Below, one piece after another: positions 43,891 to 54,774 of a stretch of 64,000 nt of DNA. This DNA is from Linnemannia hyalina. Its lineage: Eukaryota > Mortierellomycota > Mortierellomycetes > Mortierellales > Mortierellaceae. A program made the translations under genes and the position numbers. Below the pieces are notes generated by a model that made no database searches, was not told the origin of the DNA, and was given only the letters and a program-made list of their open reading frames with translations. Position 1 is the first letter of the stretch. Each line of letters starts with the position of its first letter. Location of the stretch: the NCBI GenBank assembly GCA_019671135.1, contig JAHRHY010000011.1, positions 1,178,001 to 1,242,000 of the forward strand, written 5' to 3'.

Positions 43891-46623
43891 TTAGTTGCGC
43901 AAGAGCCGGTTAACGGCCTTCTTGAACTTGAACATCCCACCCTTCTTCTTGGCACCAGCTGCTCCACCACCAGCGATCCCATTGCCCCAAGCCCGACCCT
44001 TCACACTATCATCATCATCCTCATCCTCCTCATCATCATCATCATCCTCCTCATCTCCAGGTCCAGACCGGATATCAAACGGCGCCTCGTACTCATAATC
44101 ATCATACTCATACTCGGCCGTATCGTCCTCATAATAGAACTTGGAGTTTTGTTTCTCCTCATCATAGTTGGGGTTGCCGATCCAGGGCGCCTGGGTGACG
44201 AGGACGTCGGCGGGGAGGGGGGTATAGGGTTGGTTGTAGTACTCCTCGTCGTACTCCGGGTCCGGGTGAGGTCCCGTCTTGTCGCCGTTCTTCTTGGCCT
44301 TCTTCTTGGCTGCTGCAGCGGCTTTCTTCTTCTTGTCCTTGTCGGAACCGGGTGTAGAGACGGGGAGGGGTGGAGTTTCGGGCTGCTCGATGGTGACGAT
44401 GGTGATCATGTCTCCGAAAACAACCTTGCGGGGTCCCTTGGCTTCGCGGGCTCGTGCGCGGGCAATCGGCGTCTTCATGATCGCGGGTCTGACAGCCCCG
44501 TGGTGTCGCTGATGTGGGTTCTGTTGCGGCTGGTGCTGGTACTGGTACGAAGGGCTGTTATTGTTATGGTTGTTGTTGGTGGTGGACGAGGTGGTCGAGA
44601 TGGAGCCCTGACTATGAGACCTTAACCGACTGCTGTCGAGGCGGTTAGAGAACATCTCTGAAGGCGTAGCACCGCCACCGCTGGCAGAGGGCGAGTAAAG
44701 AGCAGGCGAAGACGAAGAGTACCCAGAATGCGAGCTGCCATCATAAGGTCGTGACGATGATGAATTCGACTGTTGTTGATGCTGGTGCCGTTGTCGATAA
44801 TGTGCTTGCTCTTCGCTCTGACTCTGATGTTGCTGGCCACGTGAGAGAGAGGTGGCACTGTTGTTTTGTGCTTGATGGTGGTACAAATGCTGGTGGTTTG
44901 AACCACTTGTTCGATCCTTTGACCGACCGTTAGTCAAATAATTGAGGTGACTAGAGCGAGAGCTGCTCTTGTTGCTACTGCTGCCGCTGGTACCGTGTCC
45001 GTGTCCTGTACTGCCAGCGCTGTTGCCGTGGTGGTTGCTGCTCGAGTTACTGCTGGGCGTTGGTGATGATGCTACTGCTCCTGTTATGGCATTGTCTGCA
45101 TAGGGGTTGATGTCCGCCAGGGTCGAAGAGCCTCCACTTGAAACAGATGTGTTCCTCCGTCGTTCCATCGAAGCCTCGACCACGGCCGAGAACGAGGTCA
45201 AAGAATCAGACAGGTGAGTGTCACCGAGCAGGGGAGGCAAATGAGAAGCGCTGATGCTGTTGTTATTATTGTTACCAGGGTAGGGGTTATTGTTGTTGAT
45301 GTTGTTGTTGTTTTGAGCATTCCCCAGCGTTCGCCTTGCGCTGTCCTTTTGCGGTGGCTCTGGCCGTCCATCGCGCAGGTCAGGGGTCGAGTGGTTTAGG
45401 CTGAGAAAAGAGGACCGATTAGAGGTCGAGGCGACGGAGACCCTGGGAGATTCAGAGGTGGAGATTGAATTCGAAGCAGACGACGAGGGCACAGGCAATG
45501 GCCTCTTTGAGTACGACCGGGGTGTGCTGTTGGTAACAACGGTAGTTGACGACGACGCGTCGTGGAGAGTGAACGACTCTCGACTGCCCCGGACTGCTCC
45601 TGATTGAAGATAGCTGCTGAACTTTGCCGAGGCGGCCATCATGGGACTATTGGTCGTTGACGGGGTTGTCGAGGAGAGGGACGTTGTAGAGGCTGCAAAG
45701 TCTGTGGGCTGTGCAGGAGTAGGCGCGTTCCTCAAGGGCGCGACAGCTCTCCTACTCGGAGATTGCACCGCAAAGGGATCGCGCTGTTGTTGCTGGTGGC
45801 GATCAGGACGACGGCTGGAGCTGGTGACGGGAGGGGTTGGAGGCTGGGCTGCCCAAAAGTCCTTGCGCTCTGAGAAGGGTGATGTTGGCGATGCCGTCGA
45901 AGGGGAGGTTGGGTCGTCGTCCGAGTTGCAGTACTTGTCAAGAATGTCGCCAAAATAGTTGTCCTCCTCATTGTTGTCGCTGTCGTTCTGCTGGTCCTTC
46001 TGTTCCCTGGCATCGCCATCTTTCCTCACGTTCTCGACTGCTCCTTGCGCCCACCCAATCGACCAGGACTTGTCGGTCGATATCTGTAGAGCAGGGAGGG
46101 TAGGCTTGGTTGAGTGGTTGTCCTTGCCGATTGTTGAATCTTGATGTAGGAGGTTGTTACTGCTGTTGTTCTGTTGACTGTAGAAGTTTGAACTTGTTCT
46201 CCGAGGAGCTGTCGAGTGGAAAGAGCTTTTGTTCCTGGTGCTACTGTGGCCGGTCGAGGCAGGATGAGGAGGTCTCGAGCCGCTCATTTCATGGGCTTCC
46301 TGGGACCTCATCTTGACAGGAGGAGTAGGGGCCTGATGACTTTTTTGGGAACGATTCGACTCTCTGCTAGAAGGCGACAATGAGGATGGAGGAGAAGACG
46401 ACGACTGGTCCCGGGTGGCCCGTTGACGTTGGTTTTGAGCGAGAAGACCAGGGAGGGAGGTTGTTGAAGTCGGGGCAGCTCTTGTTGAATGAGTTTCGTG
46501 GAGGGAGGCTTGGGAGAGAGTTGAGCGCAATGAGTCGAGGGTTGAGGGTGAGGGAGGGGCGGGTTTTCTGCTGCGATGATGAGGTGGAGTGAGATGGGCG
46601 GTTGAGTCGATGGAGGCAGCCAT
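43891..46623 (-). CDS. Large disordered protein of unknown function
   Basis: Single open exon of about 910 codons with start MAASIDSTAHLTPPHH. It is Ser/Pro/Asn/Gln-rich through about residue 740, with poly-Asn and poly-Gln tracts and many SP sites. The C-terminal 180 residues differ: GPRKVVFGDMITIV, a Lys/Ala run (KKKKAAAAAKKKAKK), Tyr/Asp/Glu-rich segments (EYEYDDYEYEAPF), a 15-residue Asp/Glu tract, and a basic end (GGMFKFKKAVNRLLRN). KVVF fits the RVxF docking motif for PP1 phosphatase, which is only a pattern match. No domain is recognised. The in-frame extension upstream to 46869 is CT-rich leader and is left out. The uninterrupted frame through 2.7 kb of repeats supports it being coding. 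Confidence 0.8.
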   Translation of the reverse strand: MAASIDSTAHLTPPHHRSRKPAPPSPSTLDSLRSTLSQASLHETHSTRAAPTSTTSLPGLLAQNQRQRATRDQSSSSPPSSLSPSSRESNRSQKSHQAPTPPVKMRSQEAHEMSGSRPPHPASTGHSSTRNKSSFHSTAPRRTSSNFYSQQNNSSNNLLHQDSTIGKDNHSTKPTLPALQISTDKSWSIGWAQGAVENVRKDGDAREQKDQQNDSDNNEEDNYFGDILDKYCNSDDDPTSPSTASPTSPFSERKDFWAAQPPTPPVTSSSRRPDRHQQQQRDPFAVQSPSRRAVAPLRNAPTPAQPTDFAASTTSLSSTTPSTTNSPMMAASAKFSSYLQSGAVRGSRESFTLHDASSSTTVVTNSTPRSYSKRPLPVPSSSASNSISTSESPRVSVASTSNRSSFLSLNHSTPDLRDGRPEPPQKDSARRTLGNAQNNNNINNNNPYPGNNNNNSISASHLPPLLGDTHLSDSLTSFSAVVEASMERRRNTSVSSGGSSTLADINPYADNAITGAVASSPTPSSNSSSNHHGNSAGSTGHGHGTSGSSSNKSSSRSSHLNYLTNGRSKDRTSGSNHQHLYHHQAQNNSATSLSRGQQHQSQSEEQAHYRQRHQHQQQSNSSSSRPYDGSSHSGYSSSSPALYSPSASGGGATPSEMFSNRLDSSRLRSHSQGSISTTSSTTNNNHNNNSPSYQYQHQPQQNPHQRHHGAVRPAIMKTPIARARAREAKGPRKVVFGDMITIVTIEQPETPPLPVSTPGSDKDKKKKAAAAAKKKAKKNGDKTGPHPDPEYDEEYYNQPYTPLPADVLVTQAPWIGNPNYDEEKQNSKFYYEDDTAEYEYDDYEYEAPFDIRSGPGDEEDDDDDEEDEDDDDSVKGRAWGNGIAGGGAAGAKKKGGMFKFKKAVNRLLRN

Positions 46624-47380
46624 TGTATATTTGTTTGAAGAGGAAGAGAGGTCGTGTGAGGGAAGAGGAGAAGCGGGAGGAGAAGACGACGGAGGAGGAG
46701 GGGGAAAGGATAATACAATAAAGAAGAGTCGTGAAAGTAAAAACACAGGGTCGATTGGTGCGGGAAGGAAGAAAGGTATATATTGCGGTGAGGAAAGGGA
46801 AGAGGGAGAAGGGAAAAGGAGAAGGGTGTGTTGTTTGTTAACGAAGCAAGACAACAAAAGTGGTGACAAAGAGGCAGAAGATGAAAGAGAAAGAAAAAAA
46901 AAAGAGAGGGAACGCGCAGAGAAGAAAGGAAACGAAACCTTGTCGGATGTTCAAGTCAAAGGTACAATCAAAAAGGTCAAGTCTAGGTCAAGTCCCAATC
47001 CTAATCGTCTCATCTTGCATATCGAACGACTAAACAAGTCTTTCGGGTAAGGACGACGACCCAAATGAGCGAGACAACGAATGACAACCCGAGCCACAGG
47101 TGCATGTGTGAATTCGCATCCGTATAAAAATACATGAGGCAGGGCATCCTTTTTTTTTTGTTTTCTTGCTTTGTTTTGCTGGGTGTATGCGCATACACAA
47201 AAGACTGGCGCCCACTTGTTGCCGCTTTGCAGCCAAGAGAACAACAACCAAAGAAAAACGAACAAGTTGACCCGGTTGGGCCGGTATGGATAAAATTCAT
47301 TCATTCACACTCTCAAACAAGTTCCAACCTTAATTAACAATGGTCCACTTGCTCATCACGCTCGTTTCCTGGGGTCGGCC

Positions 47381-47448
47381 GTTCGTTCGTTCCTTCGTTC
47401 CTTCGTTCCTTCGTTCCTTCGTTCGTTCGTTGTTCGTTGTTCGTTCGC
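47381..47448. repeat. TTCG/TTCC tetranucleotide repeat
   Basis: About 68 nt of alternating GTTC and CTTC tetramers, slightly interrupted near the 3' end. Confidence 0.85.
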
Positions 47449-47541
47449 CTCATTCCTCCTTCTTATTGTTTTTTTTTGCCAACTTGACCCAACCGCAACA
47501 GCTCATTTCTTGTTCTGTCTTCCTTTGTCTCTTTTGTGCTC

Positions 47542-47568
47542 TTGTTTGTTTGTTTGTTTGTTTGTTTG
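47542..47568. repeat. (TTTG)n microsatellite
   Basis: About six and a half tandem TTTG units within a T-rich tract. Confidence 0.85.
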
Positions 47569-47652
47569 CCAAACGTGCAACAGACATCAACCATCGACCC
47601 ATCAACCATCATCGCCCATCGCATATTAACCAGAAACACAAAACACACAACA

Positions 47653-47745
47653 ATGGACTTCCAAGAGCACAACATCGATATCACGATGGCCCTGTCCAAC
47701 AAACCAAAAGCACACAAGGCAACCACAAGACAGAAGAAACAATGA
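47653..47745 (+). CDS. Candidate small ORF, 30 codons, first of an overlapping pair
   Basis: Starts in a good context (ACAACAATGG) after a 75-nt CAACCATC/CACA leader like those of real genes here. The product, MDFQEHNIDITMALSNKPKA and ten more residues ending in KKQ, is polar and basic and matches nothing I know. Its TGA overlaps the ATG of the next small ORF (ATGA). It may be a real micropeptide, the first exon of an unrecognised gene, or chance. Confidence 0.25.
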   Translation: MDFQEHNIDITMALSNKPKAHKATTRQKKQ

Positions 47746-47834
47746 CAAAAGACACGACACAACAAAATTATATTACCATGCACATGCCTGGACGGCCTGT
47801 TTACCATAATCAACTCTACCCGTGGGTAGTCTAA
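47742..47834 (+). CDS. Candidate small ORF, 30 codons, second of an overlapping pair
   Basis: Begins in the ATGA overlap with the previous ORF, in the +2 frame, and is also exactly 30 codons plus stop. The product ends HMPGRPVYHNQLYPWVV, rich in aromatic residues and proline. No similarity recognised. A frameshift or short splice event could join the two into one protein of about 60 residues. Confidence 0.22.
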   Translation: MTKDTTQQNYITMHMPGRPVYHNQLYPWVV

Positions 47835-49245
47835 TCGCCACCACCACTACTCACACGAAAAATAATCAGTCGCTCGTTTCTTACTACTAACACTAACTCT
47901 AATATTGGTAATGAGCTCTCAAACAGTTAGGCCGCATTTCCCCTAATTGCCATATTTCCCCTGGAAAGGCAGACCATTTTTCCATCTCTCTCATTCTCCA
48001 CACACTCAATAGCCTCAATTTTTTTTTTCGGTACACTTCAAAACGTATCACCCGACTATTTCTCGTAACGCTCTTTCGTTTATGCATTAGCGCGCTTTTT
48101 TCTGCCTTAATTGAATTATTGTTGTCAATATTGAGGCATTGAAGTGGGTGTAAACTAGACTACCAGGCTGGCTCCAGTAAATAGACTAAATACCCATTTA
48201 TAAAAGATCGTCCAAAATAACTAGGTGAGCGAGATTCGATGAGCGTTATGTCAGTCAAGCTGGAAAAAAAGAAGACAGACGCTCTTCACTTTTTGTAGGT
48301 GTGCGCTGGAGTCTTATTTTTCCGACTAAAGCGCTAAAACAAAGTGAAACTGTTCCTGGATTCCAGCTGGTTTCACCCACCCACTGATGGAGACGAGCTG
48401 GACTCGCCGTGATGGCGACTGGTGGATATTTAGTTTTCGTGCTTATCCTTCTATGAGTGTGCGTCTCATTTGGTCGTCAAAAAAAGTGAGAAAGGTGGTG
48501 AGGATCGACCGGTTTTTTTGATTTTGTCATTTTCTTGATCTCTCTATCTCTCTCTCCCCGCGTTTCTCTTTTTTGATCACCGCTGTCGCTTGTAGGCATA
48601 AAGACAAGGACGCCCTTCTAATCTGAATGTATTCTCGTTACTCTGATATGTACAGAAGTAGTATTGATGATGGCTAGGTACTGTCTGCAATTACTGAGGA
48701 AGAATAAAGGAGGGTTGCTACGAATGGGAAGAAGCAAAAGAGGATGATGTGAGTGAAGCACATGGTAATCACAAATAAAGAATACTTTCTTCGAAACAGA
48801 GGGACACACAGCATGGCGATCGTGACTGGGGGGGGATCGCATAGGGTTACTATACGCGACTTGATATCTTTCGCGTGAACATCCAAGACAAAACGCGTTT
48901 TTTTTATCAGTGATCAACGATATGACCCCCCCCCCCCAACCTTTCCTCCACCTTCGTTCTTTTCACATTCTTCTTTCTTTCCCTTTCTTTTCTTTCTGTC
49001 CTTCTCCTTCCTTTCTTTCTTTCCCTTTATTTTCTTTCTGTCCTTCCTCCTTCCTTCCTTTCTTTCCTTTTTTTCTGCCCTTTACTTATAACTATGCCAC
49101 ACATATACTTTTCATTCTATCTTACTATCCCGGTTCACCTACCCTCTCACGCCTCGATCCTCAAGGCCCTCCACTCCCACCCACACACCCAACACTCGAG
49201 TCGTCTTGGAAAACATCATCAACAACCCAACTAACGCCCATAAAC

Positions 49246-49365
49246 ATGACCAAACCCACCCTACCACCACCTGCAACTAGTTTGAAACTAGGAAGATATA
49301 GAGAAAGAGAAAGAAAACAGACAAAGCGACAAGGAGACGAGCACCAACGATGGGGCCCCCCATGA
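49246..49365 (+). CDS. Candidate small ORF, 39 aa, weak
   Basis: The ATG follows a pyrimidine-rich block and a CATCAACAACCCAACTAACG leader-like stretch, similar to true starts in this window. The product is polar and basic (GRYRERERKQTKRQGDEHQR inside it) with no recognised similarity and no clear splice continuation. Listed because the upstream context looks promoter-like. Confidence 0.18.
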   Translation: MTKPTLPPPATSLKLGRYRERERKQTKRQGDEHQRWGPP

Positions 49366-49541
49366 GGAACAAAATACTAGAAGTAGTAAGAACATGTCTT
49401 TTTTAATATAGACAAGGTAGCTATGAACGAGAACACTGACTATGGTTTCTGGTATATGTCCCTGTGTTTGAAAATATGCCAAAAAAAATCATTCTATGCT
49501 CGTTGAATATCAATCAACCATGGACTGAGAAGATCGTCTCT

Positions 49542-49547
49542 TTTATT
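49542..49547 (-). terminator. AATAAA poly(A) signal of the TRP-like gene
   Basis: AATAAA on the minus strand, 49 nt after the stop codon at 49597. Confidence 0.5.
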
Positions 49548-49596
49548 ATGATTAGGGTGAATAAAAACAAGGGGGAGGGAGGAGGAGGGTTATGGG

Positions 49597-52500
49597 TTAT
49601 GGGTTCGTAATATGTGGAGAGCCTGACCGAGGTGGCCTCAAACCAAAATTGGTAGTCTCGCGTAATGAGGAATGTGAGCTCTGGCGACTCAACATCGCCG
49701 GAAGAAGGAGCGATGGAGTCGATCCAGAAAAGGGGAGGACAGACGGCGAATGCAAAGGAGTCTGTGCAAGGGGACGGCCGAACGACCCACTCTTGGACGG
49801 CCTCAAGATCGTTGACGGGTTCGACGCTGTCCTCATCAATGTGGGCCGGCTTGTGATTCGAGCTCCCAGCGCCGTGGAAGAGGCTGCCCTCTTGGGAGTC
49901 AACCTTCCGCTACCTGGCGCTGCTGCTACTGAAACTGAAGATGCTGCTCTTCTCAGGTCCCGCTCTCCTTCGTCATCCGAATCGGCATACTCCAGAACGG
50001 GCTCCAGTGTGTCCGGACGGTAGAGCGACTGTCCATCCGAAAGCTCCTCCTGTTCGCGCTTCTGGTGAAGCGCCAGAATGGTAGCCGAAACGCGTCCTGA
50101 GAATGTTGAGCACGATTCATCGTCCTCGCTGATCGTGTCAGACCCTTCACCATCTTGGTCATCCGAGAACATCCTGTCCAGAATCTCGTGCATTCTTCCT
50201 GCGCTCACCGCAACGTTATTGCTATGATGACTCTCCGTGGGGCTCTCAGGTCTGCTTCCAGCCCGGCTCTTGATCGACGGCGTAGCGGTTTTCCTGCCAG
50301 TTGCTGTGTCGATCGGGATGGTGTCCAAGAACGCGCCTCGTGTCGTTGGGAGCATCAGGAGAGATGGCGACGACATGAGCTTCCGCTCAGGATCAGCCTG
50401 TGACTCGACATATTGTCCCGACTCCTTGCGCCAGTATTGAACCGCCTTCTCGGGACCCTTGGAGAACTTCAGGATTCCACCTCCTTGAAGCTTGAGGGGG
50501 GTCTCAGTCAGGAGGTTGCCTTCAACCGACTGGCGAGATGGACCAGACTGTTGTGCGCTCAGTGTAGACTGTCTCCTGCTCTCAGACACAGTATTCTCCG
50601 AGAAGGAAGAGTCCATTCCTGTCAAGACTGAGGTTAGATCCGCACTCATATTCCTCAGCGGCTTGGCTCGACCGGATGGGACACCATTCGAGGTGGCATC
50701 AGATGCGGTCCTCTGCAACATGGTTGGTGGAGCAGGCATCGATAATGACGACCGGACAGATCCTGCTTGCGAAGCCAGGGCCTCGGGGTTGGCGACAAAG
50801 AGACTCCTGTTTCGCTCATAGTTCCGGCTCGATTCTTGGAAGAAGCGGCCGATTCCGATAGAGTTCAACTCTCGCAAGTTGTCGTCCCCAACCTGAGAGG
50901 CGTCATCTGCAGTGTCCATGACAGCTGGAGGTCGGTTAGGTCGAATGACCTCAAAGGCCTTGGGCTTGGAACCATCACCAGACGATCGCTTGATAGAGGG
51001 CTTCTTCATGCTGAAGACGCCGCCAAATGTGCCCTTGACAGATTGCCAGACACTCGTCTTCTCGACTGGTGCAGCAGCTGTAGGCGGTGTAGGATCATTT
51101 GGCTCATAGAGATACCGGCCGTCCCTGAAAATCTCGGACATCCGCCTGGTTCTCATATCCTGCGTCGCCTGCTGGTGATTCATCCTCTGAGATCTGGTAT
51201 AAGAGTCGCGCACGGGAGGTTGGAATCGTGCTTTGGAGAGTTGTGTGGGCTGAAGTGGAATGGCGCCTCCATCCAAGGAATCGACAGAGGCTCCGGGGGA
51301 GAGCGGGGGAGGTGAAGTGGATCGTGCAGACATGGGTCCTGCAGCACTCGACAAAGGTCTCATCGCCTCTGAGCGCAAGTCGGGCTGAGCGAGGCGATCG
51401 TCGTCTGACGGGAATCTGGACAAGCGATAGTTCGGGGGAAGGTGAGATTGTCGGATACTTGCTCGGTTTCCGAATGTCCTATCTCCGGGAGGTAGGGGAC
51501 GTAATGAATCTCGGCCAGAGTCGCTCGCGGAAGAAATGTAGGGCTCGACGGTGTAACGCCTCGTCTTGGAAAGATCGACCAGCGACGAATCATCGGGTCG
51601 GTGGCTGACGGGTCGCCCTGTATCAATCCAATCCTGCTCCGTCTCTGCATTGTCCTCGAAACCGTAGTTCTTGATCGGTCCTTGCCACGAGAGCTCATGC
51701 CGAGCCTGCCAGAACATGACCACCTGGATGGTATTCCACAGAACAAGCGCAAAGATCACAACAAAGACGGACAAGTGAAGACCCATCTGGACGTATCCAA
51801 AGATCTGACGGGTCTTGGGAGTCACGTTGAGCTCTTGGATATAGGGAATAGAGCATCCAGTGACTAAGATCTTGACAACGCTAAGTAGGATGTGGAACTT
51901 GTTGTCGCCAGAGTCGGAGAACGGCCATTTCACTCCAATGACCATCATATAACCGAGCTCAACAACCATCAGGACGGCAACTTGAGCGATTCCATATGCC
52001 GACAGCATGGCAACCGAGAGACCCCACAAGAACCGAGCCAGGAGATTGACAAGGAAAAACAGGGTGCCTTCTTCGGCAAGGGTGTTGTAGAGAGCTCCGT
52101 ACTTGAGAAGGAGTCCAAAGTCCTCCAGGTGATTGTCTCCTGATGCAGAGCGAAGGATCCTCCAAGTAAGAAAGACACTGGTGCCTACTGTAAGGACTAT
52201 CAGTGATGTTGAGGCGATCGCCATCATGGTAGTGTCTCCTGAAATGGTCAACTGGAACATTGCCGACAGCGCCAATGGTGTGAACAATAGCAGCCAAACG
52301 CGAATCACGTTGCCTAAGAGAGTTGCAAAAGAATCTGAGGTCAGTCTATGTTCACATCGAAGACTTGCCATTACAGTATCCACGGCAGTTTTATTTTTGT
52401 CGTGCAAGCAGTACCTGCGACGAAGTCGAAGGCGTGCTGCAAAGCCCTGCCCTTTTGACGGCTCTCCTTGGCACAGAACCATACGATGACAAGCACAACG

Positions 52501-54774
52501 GTTGAGAGGAACAAGGACGCCCCTCCTGCCAAAACAGTGTTAATCAAGGTGCAAAGAAAGAGGTCCGAAGGGTATGCTCCGATAGCTGCAGCATACGCTT
52601 CCAGACCAAAGAGAGAAACATTGTACTGTTTAAAACCCACATTGTTGTTGTTGAATGGGTCACTGATGATGGGAATGATAGGGGTGCTCTGCGTAGGCGT
52701 AGGTGTAGGTGTGGGCGTCGTAGGAAGTTGAGAAACAGTCGTAGCGTCCGATTGTGTCTTTGAGGTCGTCGATTTATTGGACGAAGTCGATGACGATTCA
52801 GTTGATGTGGAGGCCGTCGTTGTTGTAGTCGTTGTAGTTGTACTGGTGGTGCCCGTAGGGCCTGTTGGCGTGGGTTGCGGGGAGACTGTACTCAGATTGG
52901 GATCGGGGTCCAGGCGCTTCCTATCATTGTTTGAAGGCGAGTGGAGGATCTGATAATGTTAAACGCGATCATGGGACGTGAATAAAGGAATGTTATCATA
53001 CCTGTGTTGGCAACATTCATGAGCATACCTTAGCTTCGCATCAACAACAGCGGTGGGTGCCGGTACTCGTGCAGGGATCGCTTCCTTGACAGGCAGTTTC
53101 ACCTCCATCGCGCGAAACATCTCCGACATGGCGAGGGTTTCCTGCCCAGATTCTGGTAAGAGTCGTTTTGCAAGAAGCCTGTCGTTGTAGCTGAAAGGGG
53201 ATTCCTTGACTTGGTTGACAGATCCAGCGCCGCCGTAGGTCAGAACATAAGTTGCGTTGTCGGGTCCATGCCCTGCAAACGAATTGCGGAACTCAAGGAA
53301 TGACCAGTGAAAGAGAGCAGTGAAGGTCGAGTAGAACGAAGGGTAGTTGATGGAGAGTTGGCCCGTCATCACCATGAACTGGGTATAAAAGATGATGTCG
53401 AAGAACCCTGGGGTGTGAACATTGATTATCTCCGACGTCGTGAGGAGTCCATAGGATGCAACCGCGCCTAGAAAGCCACTACCGCTTACAGTCGCCCTCA
53501 AGGCAATCGATGTGAAGGAGATCCCTGCAGAATAGGCAGCGAGTGCGAGCGGAAGGTAGCTGATGATGGTGTTGACTTGAGGCATGTTTTGCTCTAGCAG
53601 TACAGCGACGCATACAACCGTTTGATTTGCTGGGGCCATGATTCGGAAGGTGATCATGAGTTCAGTGAAGGGTGCCGTTTGTGCGATTGCATAGCTCTAG
53701 TACGATTGTGGTTGACAAAGAAGCAATTGTATTTTAATGACAGCTGAGAGCATCCACATGCAAACCACTTTCATTTTTTTTCTTTTTTTTTTTTTTTTTT
53801 CTTTTCTTTTCGTTTGCTGTACTTACCGTGGAGATGAGGCCTACTCCCAAGTTGTTTGAATCAGGACATCCTCCTTTGATCACTCCACATGCCGGTCCTT
53901 CACTGCTGTGAACCTTTGCATCCATAATGGTGGTATCCACATATGCCTTCCCTAACAGTAACAAGAATCCAAGCGCGAGCGGGCGTTAGACAGAAGAATT
54001 CGAACCACAACGCACGAGCATTGTTTTACTTTATCTATGGATAGCGCGTCAATGGTTAAACGTGTTGGCTGTCGTGGCCTACTCACTGACCCCTCCGTCT
54101 CTTCTGTCTTTATTTTTTTTTCTCCCTTTGTGGTTTCTTCTCTTCATCCTTTTAGCATGTAACCCCTGTCTGGCGCATTCTCTTTGTACTTGTCAGGCTA
54201 GAATAGACTACTTGTCTTCATGACTAAACTCCGTCATCATCGCACCCATTAACTCTCTTTTAGCCTTTTAATAACTTCGAGAGCCAAGAAGTGAACGACG
54301 GCTGATTATTTTGTTTAAAATCATTAGCACCAAACCCGCAATCGTGGACCAGGTCCCTGTCTCTCCCCGTCATTTTTTTGCATTGAGGATGAGAGCGCGG
54401 TGATGAAGTGAAGCAAATATCGTGTGGGTGTGGGGAAGGATGAAGGAACGGGAAAGGGAAGACGATGCTACAGCATCTGCAGGAAAATCAGTCCTGGCGG
54501 TTGGCTTACATTCGTTGGTTAGCGGGTTTGCGAAGTATCCTGCAAGGCTGGCTTGTTTGGAGAAGTTGCCCTGCAGGGACAAATGGATGTTGGTATTGGA
54601 TGAGTCAAGATAGGCGGTGACGGCGCCGAGGTCGAAGAGAGGTTTGGTGCCTGAGCAGTCAACATAGGGCCATGCGGAGGTAAAAGAGGGGAAGAGTGAA
54701 ATATAGGCGAGGATGGCTAGGGGCAATAATAGGAGTCGTATCCGCTGGCGCCACCAACGGGGCTGCCCTAGCAT
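49597..54774 (-). CDS. TRP/FLC-family membrane protein with ML-like domain
   Basis: Five exons: 54774-54510, 53951-53827, 53696-53029, 52920-52415, 52313-49597; about 1426 aa. It starts with a signal peptide (basic MLGQPRWWRQRIR, then LLLLPLAILAYISLF). The lumenal/extracellular ML-like domain has the cysteines WPYVDCSG, GPACGV and GGCPDS. About residues 190-280 and 455-720 hold the TRP-domain helices (for example LLFTPLALSAMFQLTI, DFGLLLKYGALYNTLAEEGT, ELGYMMVIGVKWPFSD). Between them is a Thr/Ser-rich linker with poly-Thr and PTPTPT. The C-terminal 650 residues are cytosolic, disordered and Ser-rich with many RxxS sites. Fungal relatives (Flc1-3, Pkd2) act in Ca2+ homeostasis, cell-wall integrity and flavin transport. 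The first intron is 558 nt. The W at the exon 1/2 junction is formed by the splice. Confidence 0.9.

Larger units (their letters stand above)
46624..47652. other. Intergenic region with microsatellites
   Basis: On the minus strand 46624-46900 is the CT-rich leader of the disordered-protein gene, with a TATATA-like motif near 46777-46784. On the plus strand 47340-47652 carries two microsatellites, then a CATCAACCATCG leader-like stretch. No supported gene. Confidence 0.4.
47835..49596. other. Intergenic region, no clear gene
   Basis: About 1.75 kb with T-rich tracts, a 12-nt poly(C) at 48926-48937 and CTTT/CTTCC repeats at 48970-49080. The minus-strand frames near 48618-48917 lack support. 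The right end contains the 3' UTR of the TRP-like gene. Confidence 0.4.

Noticed and set aside
43789..44625. 278-codon plus-strand frame opposite the disordered-protein gene
   Set aside because: Poly-Ile/Leu product is the complement of an Asp/Glu tract coded by GAT/GAG repeats.
54000..54080. tRNA-like signals: a box-A-like GCGTCAATGGTTAA and, nearby on the other strand, GGTTCGAATTC
   Set aside because: The two lie on opposite strands and no cloverleaf with acceptor and anticodon stems can be formed from either.
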